Shown piece after piece: positions 57,289 to 64,000 of a stretch of DNA of 64,000 nt. The notes below the pieces were generated by a model that did no database searches, was not told the DNA's origin, and saw only the letters and a program-made list of their open reading frames with translations. How positions within the stretch are numbered: the first letter of the stretch is position 1; each line of letters opens with the position of its first letter. The DNA is from Methylobacterium durans (GTDB lineage: Bacteria; Pseudomonadota; Alphaproteobacteria; Rhizobiales; Beijerinckiaceae): NCBI RefSeq assembly GCF_003173715.1, contig NZ_CP029550.1, positions 4,449,501 through 4,513,500 of the forward strand, read 5' to 3'. Made by a program: the position numbers and the translations under genes.

Positions 57289-58253
57289 CTACCGCAGAAA
57301 GTCCCCGAACGCCCTCGGCCCGTCGCCGACCTCGATCTCCTTCGTCACGCCGAGCGTCAGCGCGTCGATCACGCTGACCGTGTTGGCGCCCCAGTTCGCC
57401 ACGTAGAGCCGGCTGCCGTCGCGGGTGGCCGCGATGCCTTCGGGATGGTCGCCGACGTCGATCGCCGTCACGGGCTTGAGGGTGGCGAGGTCGAACACCG
57501 TGACGCTCGCCGTGTACTGGTCGGTGACGAAGCCGCGTCCCCGGCGAGCGCCACGACGTAGGGGCGCTCGCCCGTCTTCACCCGGGCGATCTCGCGCGCC
57601 GAAGCGAGGTCGATCACCGAGACGTCGTCCGAGAGGACGTTGGCCGCGTAGGCACGCCTGGCCTCCGGATCGAGGGTGAGGCCGAACGGGTGGCGGCCCA
57701 CCGGGACGACCTTGGTCTCGCGCCGGCTCGCGGCATCGACCACCGAGACCGTGTCGGCCTCCCGGTTCGCTACGAGCAGCGTGGCGCCGTCCGGCGTGAC
57801 CGCGATGCCCGACGGCGAGGCGCCGACCGCGATCTCGCCGTCCGGCACCAGGGTCCCCTCCCGCGGCACCAGCACGAAGAGGCGTTTGCCGTACCAGTCG
57901 GCGACGTAGACGATACCCGAGCGCGGGTTGCAGGCGATGCCGAGGGGGCCGCCGGGCAGCGGCACCGTGCCGGTGACCCTGCGGGCGTCGAGGTCGAGGA
58001 TGGCGAGGCCCGGCCCGTCCGGCCGCGTGACGTAGGCGGTCTTCCGGTCGGGCGAGAGGGCGATGCCCGCGGGCGAGCCGGGCACGGGGATGCGCGCCGC
58101 GACCTTGGCCGCGTCGAGATCCAGGATCTCGACGGCATTCGCGCCCTGCACCGTCACCACCGCCTCGGCGGCAGCGGCCGGGAGCGCGGCGAGGAGTGTG
58201 AGGCCCGAGAGACCGGCGCGCAGCCGGCCTCCCGCCTCGGCGAGGCTTCGCAC
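57289..58253 (-). pseudogene. YVTN beta-propeller exported protein, broken by one frameshift (probably a sequencing error)
   Basis: About 321 aa repaired; GTG start at 58253. Signal peptide (GLTLLAALPAAAAEA) followed by about seven propeller blades with the repeated pattern V-x-V-D and P-x-G-I-A (for example GIALSPDRKTAYVTRPDGPG, then GIACNPRSGIVYVADWYG). The first frame is lost at ALAGD; the rest (VFDLATLKPVTAIDVGDHPEG) is in another frame to 57289. One extra C at 57539-57542 joins them. It resembles the PQQ-dependent-catabolism-associated beta-propeller proteins. Periplasmic. Follows the MxaD-like gene by 5 bp. Confidence 0.85.
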
Positions 58254-58258
58254 GCCGG

Positions 58259-58789
58259 CTACGAGCCCTTCTCGACCTTGGCCTTCAGGGCGTCGAGGCC
58301 CGTGCGGTAGAGGCCGCGCACGGCCTTCTCGGAGTTCTCGTCGTTCAGCTCGGGCGGCGGATCGTTGTTCATGTAGCCGCGGTAGAAGGCGCCCTTCCAG
58401 GTGACCTTCGACTTGCCGCCCGCGTCCTCGACCTCGATCGTCGAGGAATAGTCGTTCACCGGCAGGGTCTTCACGTCGACCTTGTCGATCCGGTACGAGT
58501 AGCTCTTCTTCTCGGCGGAGTACTTGGACAGCTCCTCCACCACCGTGGCCCCGCCCTTGAGCGTCAGCGTGCGGGTGGCCTTGGCGTCGTTGCCGCCCGT
58601 GCCTTCCGTCTTCTCGACCGGCGGCAGCCAGCTCATGTCCTGGAAATTGCCGACGACCGCCCAGACCTTGTCGGCGGGCGCGTTGATCTCGACGCTCTCC
58701 GAGATCTTCCGGCGGGTCGGCCCGTGGGCCTCGGCGGAGAACGACACGACGGCGAGCGCCGCCGCCGTCGCGAGTGCCAGCATCTTCAT
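58259..58789 (-). CDS. MxaD-like SRPBCC exported protein
   Basis: 176 aa with a signal peptide (1-20, ending AEA-HG) and an SRPBCC fold: KISESVEINAPADKVWAVVGNFQDMSWLPPVEKTEG, then YSYRIDKVDVKTLPVNDYSS, then FYRGYMNNDPPPELNDE. Close in layout to MxaD, which aids electron transfer from methanol dehydrogenase to its cytochrome. It could do the same for XoxF, but the context here is the cofactor cluster. Start ATG 58789. Part of a minus-strand run from 62862. Confidence 0.8.
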   Translation of the reverse strand: MKMLALATAAALAVVSFSAEAHGPTRRKISESVEINAPADKVWAVVGNFQDMSWLPPVEKTEGTGGNDAKATRTLTLKGGATVVEELSKYSAEKKSYSYRIDKVDVKTLPVNDYSSTIEVEDAGGKSKVTWKGAFYRGYMNNDPPPELNDENSEKAVRGLYRTGLDALKAKVEKGS

Positions 58790-58821
58790 GGGGTCCCTGT
58801 CTCCTTCACGCGCCGCTTTTC

Positions 58822-59412
58822 TCAGGCGGCGTCGGGGTTTGCGAGGATTCGGTCCGTGCCGAGGGCAGCCGAGACCTTGTCCTCGATCCAGCCCCAGGCC
58901 TCGCGCTCGCGGGGCCCGGCTGTCTTGGATATCGCGATGGCGAGATAGCGCATCTCGGAGAGGATCTTCTCCGGCTCCAGCATGTGGAGGCGCGTCGAGA
59001 GGATGGCGGCCTCCAGCACCGCGCTCTGGGCGCGGTTGAAGCCGAGGAAGGGGGCATGACTCTCCCGATGCACGGCGCGCCCCCGGTAGCGCGGGCGCGT
59101 CGCGTCGTCCTCGACCGAGACCACCTCGAACTCGGCATGGGCGAAGCATTCCGCGAGCCGCATCCCGCGGATCTTCGCGCAGGGAACGACCGGCCAGTCG
59201 CGCCGCCCCGTGACGCAGCCCGCGATGACGCGCACGTCCCGCGGGGCGGAGGCCGCGAAGACCGGGCTCGCGTCGAGGTTGAGAATCGTCGGCGAGGGCC
59301 GGAAGGGCGCGAGGATGAGGTCCTCGCCGTCCTCGATCAGCCCGAAGGGCACGAGGTGCAATTCGCCCGCGGGCGAGAGCGTCGTCACGATGGTCTCGAG
59401 GATCAAGGGCAT
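58822..59412 (-). CDS. DUF447 family protein
   Basis: 196 aa. Begins MPLILETIVTTLSPAGELHLVPFGL, a typical DUF447 start, with RPSPTILNLDASPVFAASA and later GFNRAQSAVLEAAIL. DUF447 proteins are FMN-binding-like and found in archaea and H4MPT-using bacteria. A role in H4MPT or methylofuran synthesis is likely; the reaction is unknown. Follows the DUF6513 gene by 3 bp. Confidence 0.85.
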   Translation of the reverse strand: MPLILETIVTTLSPAGELHLVPFGLIEDGEDLILAPFRPSPTILNLDASPVFAASAPRDVRVIAGCVTGRRDWPVVPCAKIRGMRLAECFAHAEFEVVSVEDDATRPRYRGRAVHRESHAPFLGFNRAQSAVLEAAILSTRLHMLEPEKILSEMRYLAIAISKTAGPREREAWGWIEDKVSAALGTDRILANPDAA

Positions 59413-59415
59413 GGG

Positions 59416-61008
59416 TCAGGCCTCGTCCGCCGGCACGAGCTTGCCGCAGACGATCCGCGCCGGCCGGTCACCGGGTGTTTCGGTCAGGCCCTCGGCTTCC
59501 GCCCGCGCCGCGCCCTCGTCGACCGTCTCGGGCGGCGCGGCATCGGCCTCGGCCGGCACCTTCGCGGCATCGCGCGTGCCGGGCGGCGGACCGCCGGGGC
59601 CCGAATGCTTGGTGTGGCCGGCCTTCTTGAAGGCGGTGGTGTCCTCGGCCTCGTCGTCGGCGGCCGCGCCCCAGCGCAGGGGCTCGTCCTGCACGTAGCG
59701 CTTGCCGAGCCGGAAGGCCGTCTCGGCCTTGGCGAGCTCGGCGCCCAGGTAGAAGGCGTGGGCGCCGTCGCTTTCCACGTTCAGGTCCGGGAAGAAGGCC
59801 ATCGCGTCGGTGCCGACCTTGTGGACGTCGCGGTTGTAGACATGGATGCCGTCCTCGGCGACCGCGATCCGGTAGTTCGGGTCGCGTACCTCGGCGGCGA
59901 GGGTCGCGATCTCGTCGGGTGTCTGCACGAAGGGGCGCTTGTCGTGAAGTGCCAGAAGTGCCCGGCCGTAGCCCTTCGGCAGGGCGGAATCGGCCTTGGC
60001 CGCGTACATGACGCGCCGGGCCGCGTCGTGCTCCTCCACCGTGCGACGGGTGTGGTTCGAGACCTGCACGATCAGCACGTTGCGGATGGCGAGTTCCGAG
60101 CACATGCCGAGGAGGAGCGCCGTGACGCCGAGGCTGTCGGCTTCCGTGAGCTCCGTCAGGTTGCCGGTGCCCATCATCATCTCGATGCCGGGATGACGGG
60201 CTCGCACCTCGCGGTAGCGGGCAATCGAGTCGACGAAGCCGAAATGGATCGGCTCCAGGATCGGGTCGGCCATGTAGGGGCGGCCGGCGCGCTCCATCCG
60301 CTCGATCGCCCGGTCGAGGGAGGGCATGTCGTCCGGCCGCATCGGCACGAGGACCGGCACCGCGTCGGTCTCGAAGGCGAGGTCGAGATTCTCCTCGTTG
60401 AGGCTGAGGAGGTAGTCGGCCCCCGCCCCGGCGCCGCGCCGCAGCTCGTCGAGGGAAAAGGAATCGACGCTGACCCTCAGCCCCGCCCCCTTCAGGAGGC
60501 GCACGCTGTCCTCGAGATGCGGGAAGTCGGTGTCGGGCAGGCCGCCGAGGTCGATCACGTCGGCGCCGCGGCGGGCGAGGTCGAGGCCCTTGGCCAGGAT
60601 CGCGTTGGGCGTCATCTTCGAGGCGTCGACGATCTCGGAGAAGATGCGCAGGTCGTGCCGCGACAGGTCGACCGTGCGCCCAGCGAGCCCGAGATGGGCC
60701 GGCAGGTCCACGATCTCGTCGGGCCCCCGCTCCACCGGCACGCCGAAATGGGAAGCGAGCGCCTCCGGGTTCGCCCGGCAGCGCCCGGGCAGGAGGATGC
60801 GGGTGGCGCCGTCCGGGATCCGGACCCGGCGGCGGATGATCTCCTCCGTCATCAAGGCGGCGACCTTCACCCCGGCATCGGCGATCGTCCAGGCGAAGCG
60901 GTCGGCGGGCAGGCCGGCCGCGACCTTTTCCAGCCGCGCCCGGGCGAGCTTGCCCGTCACGAAGACGAGGTGCTCGGGGGCGCGGGCGCCTTGCTCGGAG
61001 GTGCTCAC
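59416..61008 (-). CDS. DUF6513/dihydropteroate synthase-like protein of the H4MPT cluster
   Basis: 530 aa from a GTG that overlaps the kinase stop by 4 bp. N-terminal DUF6513 (HLVFVTGKLARARLEKVAAGLP), then a TIM barrel with DHPS-like blocks (MTPNAILAKGLDLARRGADVIDLGGLPD, then LLKGAGLRVSVDSFSLDELRRG) and MMGTGNLTELTEADSLG. The last 90 residues are low-complexity. Related archaeal proteins were called dihydropteroate synthase-like; in H4MPT users this is thought to act in pterin assembly, not in folate synthesis. A normal folP lies at 33671. Confidence 0.85.
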   Translation of the reverse strand: MSTSEQGARAPEHLVFVTGKLARARLEKVAAGLPADRFAWTIADAGVKVAALMTEEIIRRRVRIPDGATRILLPGRCRANPEALASHFGVPVERGPDEIVDLPAHLGLAGRTVDLSRHDLRIFSEIVDASKMTPNAILAKGLDLARRGADVIDLGGLPDTDFPHLEDSVRLLKGAGLRVSVDSFSLDELRRGAGAGADYLLSLNEENLDLAFETDAVPVLVPMRPDDMPSLDRAIERMERAGRPYMADPILEPIHFGFVDSIARYREVRARHPGIEMMMGTGNLTELTEADSLGVTALLLGMCSELAIRNVLIVQVSNHTRRTVEEHDAARRVMYAAKADSALPKGYGRALLALHDKRPFVQTPDEIATLAAEVRDPNYRIAVAEDGIHVYNRDVHKVGTDAMAFFPDLNVESDGAHAFYLGAELAKAETAFRLGKRYVQDEPLRWGAAADDEAEDTTAFKKAGHTKHSGPGGPPPGTRDAAKVPAEADAAPPETVDEGAARAEAEGLTETPGDRPARIVCGKLVPADEA

Positions 61009-61589
61009 GCCGCAACTTTCAGGTGCATGTCGGCGCCCCGCACGACGATGCGGCCGCCGTAGCGCGCGGCGAAGTCGGGGAAGGCGGCATCGACGAGGCC
61101 GAGCCGGGCCAGTTCCTCCGGCCCGGCGCCGGGCGGGCAGGGGGCGGCCTTCAGGAGGAGGCAGCGCTCGGCTCCGGTCTCCGTCGCCAGCCAGAGGGCG
61201 AGGCTGTCCGAGGTCACGGACCAGGATTCGGGGATGTCCGGATGACCGGATGCGAGATCCGCCGGATCCCAGACGGGCAGCCCGCCGGCGCGGGCGTGGC
61301 GCGCCGCCGCGGCCGGATTCCGGATGATCGCGATCAACGTCTCGAGGTCGCGAAGATGATCGCTCACGCGCCCCATCGCGGCGAGGGCGAGGCGGTGGGC
61401 GTGCGCGTCGTCGAAACCCTCGGAGACCTGCGCCGCCCGCACCGCGTCGGCGTGAGGTCCGCCCCCCGGCACCAGGATGCAGGGCCCTTCCGCCCCCTGG
61501 GCCAGGCCCGCGAGGATGGCGCGCAGGCGCGCTCGGTCGCCGAGCAGGCTCCCGCCGAGCTTGACCACGCTGAGGGCGGGCGCGCTCAC
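61005..61589 (-). CDS. MfnE-like amino acid kinase-family protein
   Basis: 194 aa from a GTG overlapping the mfnB-like stop by 4 bp. The AAK fold shows SVVKLGGSLLGDRARLRAIL, LVPGGGPHADAVR and SVTSDSLALWLATETGAERCLLLKA. MfnE phosphorylates (5-aminomethylfuran-3-yl)methyl phosphate in methanofuran synthesis. The neighbouring MfnB-like gene supports that role. Substrate not shown directly. Confidence 0.83.
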   Translation of the reverse strand: MSAPALSVVKLGGSLLGDRARLRAILAGLAQGAEGPCILVPGGGPHADAVRAAQVSEGFDDAHAHRLALAAMGRVSDHLRDLETLIAIIRNPAAAARHARAGGLPVWDPADLASGHPDIPESWSVTSDSLALWLATETGAERCLLLKAAPCPPGAGPEELARLGLVDAAFPDFAARYGGRIVVRGADMHLKVAA

Positions 61590-62332
61590 GCGGCGTCCCG
61601 TCGGCCAAGTGCCCGGAGCGCCGCGACGCCAGCGTCGATGCGGACGGGATCGAGCCCGCCCCGCCGGTCCCCGCCGCGGCAGAGGCCGCCCCGGAAGCCG
61701 AGGTAGTCCGGCCGATGGACCGCCAGTCCGGCGATGTCCTCGACCCGGAGCGAGCCGGCGAGCCCGGTCATGAGGCCCCCGGCCCGGCATCCGGCGCAGA
61801 AGGCCGAGAGGATGGCGGGCGCGACGATGTCGGGCAGGCGCCGCCCGTCCTTCCCCGCCGTGTCGATCATCGCGCCGACGAAGCCCGCGGCGGCCAATAC
61901 CGCCGGATCCTCCGGCCCGACCCCGTCCTCGGCGAAGAGCACGGCGATGAGGCGCCCCGGAGCGGCGCCCGCAGCGGCGGCGAGCGCCGTCGGGCTCCGC
62001 CTCAGGTTCGGCGGCACCGCCACCTTGAGGAAGTCGGCGGCCGTGCCCGCAAAGGCTGCCACGCGCCGCGCAAGATCCGCCGCGCCCTCGGGCTCGCCGG
62101 CCACCGCGCTCGTGGCGGCGCGTCCCCGCACGGCGGCGAGGATCGAAGCGACGCTCGCCTCCGGGAGCGCCCCGAGGGCGCCCCGCTCCGGGTCCTTCGC
62201 ATCGACGAGGTCGGCCCCGGCGCCCGCCGCGAGAGCCGCCTCGGCCGCGTCCCGGACGCTGACGAGGAGGCGCGGCGCGGCGGGGGAGGGAACGGACGGG
62301 TTCGGCACGGCGGGCTTCGGATGTTGGCTCAA
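61586..62332 (-). CDS. mfnB: MfnB-like (5-formylfuran-3-yl)methyl phosphate synthase
   Basis: 248 aa. Makes the furan precursor of methylofuran from two glyceraldehyde 3-phosphate molecules. TIM-barrel blocks with the likely catalytic Lys46 (DLVDAKDPERGALGA), Lys103 (FLKVAVPPNL) and Asp157 (FVGAMIDTAGKDG), and the phosphate site GLAGSLRVEDI. Extra N-terminal Pro-rich residues (1-20). Likely the second gene of the minus-strand run, 8 bp after the DUF2380 gene. Confidence 0.88.
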   Translation of the reverse strand: MSQHPKPAVPNPSVPSPAAPRLLVSVRDAAEAALAAGAGADLVDAKDPERGALGALPEASVASILAAVRGRAATSAVAGEPEGAADLARRVAAFAGTAADFLKVAVPPNLRRSPTALAAAAGAAPGRLIAVLFAEDGVGPEDPAVLAAAGFVGAMIDTAGKDGRRLPDIVAPAILSAFCAGCRAGGLMTGLAGSLRVEDIAGLAVHRPDYLGFRGGLCRGGDRRGGLDPVRIDAGVAALRALGRRDAA

Positions 62333-62340
62333 CAGGATCT

Positions 62341-62862
62341 TCAGGACCGGTTCGGCAGGGGCTCGGCGAGGAGCCGGTTCTTAACGACCCAACGCATGGC
62401 GTGGGCCCAGGTATCGTCGGTATCGGCCCGGATCACCACCTGCCCGCCGCGCACGACCTTGCCGGTGGCCGCGTCGCTGATGACGACGTTCAGGTTGAAG
62501 ATCTGGTTCGATCCCTTCTCCACATAGCCGGTCACGGCGAGGTCCGCACCCAGCGTCTTGGCAATGCCTGCCGCGCAGCCCTCGCATTTGTAGAGGGGCG
62601 CCTGCTTGGCGATCTCGGCCGATTGCGGGGCGACGTCGACGGGCTCCACAGCCCCGTTCGCCTGCAGCGCCTTGCGCAGTTCCTCGGTGACGAGGGCGAG
62701 CTTGCGGATCTCGTCGGGGCGCGGCTTACGGCCGCCGACGACGCCGGGATCGAGCAGCTCGACCGGGAAGATCGCGGCCTTCTCGGGGGCGGCCGAGGCC
62801 GGCGCGGCGGCGAGCACGAGGGGCAGGACCAAAAGGGGAAGGGCGGGGGCGCGTCGGGACAT
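62341..62862 (-). CDS. DUF2380-like exported protein
   Basis: 173 aa. Signal peptide 1-25 (LVLPLVLAAAPASA-AP). The mature part is VELLDPGVVGGRKPRPDE, then APLYKCEGCAAGIAKTLGADLAVTGYVEK and VVISDAATGKVVRGGQVVIRAD, and ends in HAMRWVVKNRLLAEPL. The two Cys (KCEGC) and the mixed alpha/beta layout resemble DUF2380/DUF3280 proteins, found near PQQ-dehydrogenase genes. Role unknown. First gene of the minus-strand run; divergent from the ABC component gene across 233 bp. Confidence 0.75.
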   Translation of the reverse strand: MSRRAPALPLLVLPLVLAAAPASAAPEKAAIFPVELLDPGVVGGRKPRPDEIRKLALVTEELRKALQANGAVEPVDVAPQSAEIAKQAPLYKCEGCAAGIAKTLGADLAVTGYVEKGSNQIFNLNVVISDAATGKVVRGGQVVIRADTDDTWAHAMRWVVKNRLLAEPLPNRS

Positions 62863-63095
62863 GCGTGACGGTCTCGTGCGGGCGGCCCGGGATGAGAAAA
62901 GGCGCGCCGGATGCCGCGACTGGCCGCGCCCGGCCCTACACCTCGGGCGGGAGGAGGATTTGGCAACGGGCGGATGCAAGCGGCTCGACGCTCCCCCTCC
63001 GGCGCCCTTCGCGGCGCGGGCGTTCGCGCCCTTAGGCTTCCCTTATGCTTCCGGCGTTGAGTGCGCGGGGACAATATTGCTAGCGTGCCGCCCGC

Positions 63096-64000
63096 ATGCG
63101 CATTCCCTCCCGCTCTCTCCTCGCCGTCCTCGCCCTGTCGCTCGCGGGGCCGGTGCCACTCGGACCGGCGCGCGCGCAGGAGCCGGCGGCGGTGCCGGCC
63201 CAGCCGCAGGCGCTCGAGACGCGCATCGGCATCCTCTACCAGCCTCAGCCCTCCCCCGCCTCCTACGACGCCGAGGCCGTCCCGGAGGACGAGGGCGTAG
63301 CCGGCGCCCGGATGGCGATCCAAGACAACAACACCACCGGCCGCTTCACCAAGCAGACCTACGCCCTCGACGAGGTCGCGCTCACGGAGGGCGGGCCGAG
63401 CGCCGTCGAGGCCGCGAAGGGCCTCGTCGCCAAGGGCGTGAAGTACCTCGTCCTGACGCTGCCCGCCGCCGAGGTCCTGGCGGTCTCGGACGCCGTGAAG
63501 GCGGACGGCGCGGTCGTCTTTAACGCGGCCGCCGCTGACGACGCCCTGCGCGGTGCGGAATGCCGCCAGAACGTCTTCCACGTCGTCCCGAGCCGGGCGA
63601 TGCAGACGGACGCGCTCGCGCAGTTCCTCACCTTCATGCGCTGGCGCAAGCTCTTCCTGATCGTCGGCCCGAACGAGGCCGACCGGCTCTATGCCGAGGC
63701 CTGGAAGAACTCGGCCCGCAAGTTCGCCCTCAAGATCCAAGCGGAGAAGCCGTGGACCTTCGGGCCGCTCGCCCGGGCGCGGGGCGACACGCCGACCCGG
63801 GCCGAGGCGATGGTCTTCACCCGGGGCATCGACTACGACATGGCGATCGTGGCCGACGAGGCGAACGACTGGGGCGATTACGTGCCCTACAAGACGGTCG
63901 ATCCGCGCCCCGTCGGCGGCACCCAGGGCCTGATCGCCACGACCTGGCATCCGACGCTGGAGACCTGGGGCGCCGCGCAGGCGCAGAACCGGTTCCGTCG
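63096..64000 (+). CDS. ABC transporter substrate-binding protein of a PQQ-dehydrogenase-associated system (cut by window edge)
   Basis: About 301 residues visible, no stop before the end of the window. Signal peptide 1-27 (ending ARA-QE). Periplasmic-binding-protein type 1 fold (RIGILYQPQPSPASYDAEAVP, then GARMAIQDNNTTGRFTKQTY, then LFLIVGPNEADRLYAEAWKNS). It has the pattern of the proteins named ABC substrate binding protein of the PQQ-dependent alcohol dehydrogenase system. An ATP-binding and a permease gene would be expected just past the right edge. The ligand is unknown. Confidence 0.85.
   Translation, partial: MRIPSRSLLAVLALSLAGPVPLGPARAQEPAAVPAQPQALETRIGILYQPQPSPASYDAEAVPEDEGVAGARMAIQDNNTTGRFTKQTYALDEVALTEGGPSAVEAAKGLVAKGVKYLVLTLPAAEVLAVSDAVKADGAVVFNAAAADDALRGAECRQNVFHVVPSRAMQTDALAQFLTFMRWRKLFLIVGPNEADRLYAEAWKNSARKFALKIQAEKPWTFGPLARARGDTPTRAEAMVFTRGIDYDMAIVADEANDWGDYVPYKTVDPRPVGGTQGLIATTWHPTLETWGAAQAQNRFR

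Overview
The window is about 70% GC and densely packed with alphaproteobacterial genes. It reads as chromosome of a pink-pigmented facultative methylotroph, genus Methylobacterium or Methylorubrum. The reasons are a lanthanide-type methanol dehydrogenase cluster (xoxFGJ), pqqA-pqqB-pqqC/D-pqqE with a fused PqqC/D, an MxbDM-like sensor-regulator pair, and the whole tetrahydromethanopterin (H4MPT)/methylofuran formaldehyde oxidation island (fhcBADC, mtdB, mch, fae and cofactor biosynthesis genes). I recall a similar arrangement in Methylorubrum extorquens. The assignment is from gene content; no search was run.

Left third (1-28.7 kb), housekeeping: an AaeXAB-like efflux operon (FUSC, DUF1656, HlyD, cut at the left edge), small exported proteins, a GST, ndk, purM-purN, a CDP-alcohol phosphatidyltransferase, an AI-2E family permease, hdaA, a ppk-ppx polyphosphate pair behind a possible PHO box, two envelope or stress-type membrane proteins, a malic enzyme, a hexapeptide acetyltransferase, a frameshifted glycosyltransferase, aspS, rnd, and a two-subunit molybdenum hydroxylase.

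Middle (28.7-42 kb), methanol oxidation: xoxF-xoxG-xoxJ on the plus strand behind a 685-bp leader region. Convergent to it on the minus strand are mxbD-mxbM, pqqA, pqqB, pqqC/D, pqqE, two exported proteins of unknown function and folP-folB-folK. XoxF makes formaldehyde (or formate) in the periplasm using PQQ, and XoxG takes the electrons.

Right third (42-64 kb), H4MPT/methylofuran pathway: fhcBADC (minus) diverges from the beta-RFAP synthase gene mptG, then mtdB, an ATP-grasp gene, mch, a RimK-like ligase, a CitG-like gene and fae (plus). Fae condenses formaldehyde with H4MPT, MtdB oxidises methylene-H4MPT, Mch hydrolyses methenyl-H4MPT, and the Fhc complex moves the formyl group to methylofuran and releases formate. 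Further right are likely cofactor biosynthesis genes (HisA-like, MfnF-like, DUF447, DHPS-like DUF6513, MfnE-like, MfnB-like). Mixed with these are an MxaD-like SRPBCC protein, a beta-propeller protein, and the start of a PQQ-dehydrogenase-associated ABC system cut at the right edge.

The most important caveat is that seven genes (a GT2 glycosyltransferase, xoxF, fhcC, fhcA, the ATP-grasp gene, the mfnF-like gene three times, and the beta-propeller gene) carry nine frameshifts. All nine are single-base losses in G or C runs or next to them. This looks like systematic homopolymer undercalling in the assembly rather than gene decay. I saw no tRNA, rRNA, CRISPR array, transposase or integrase. Three copies of a composite palindromic intergenic element of about 112 bp occur between 48 and 57.3 kb.
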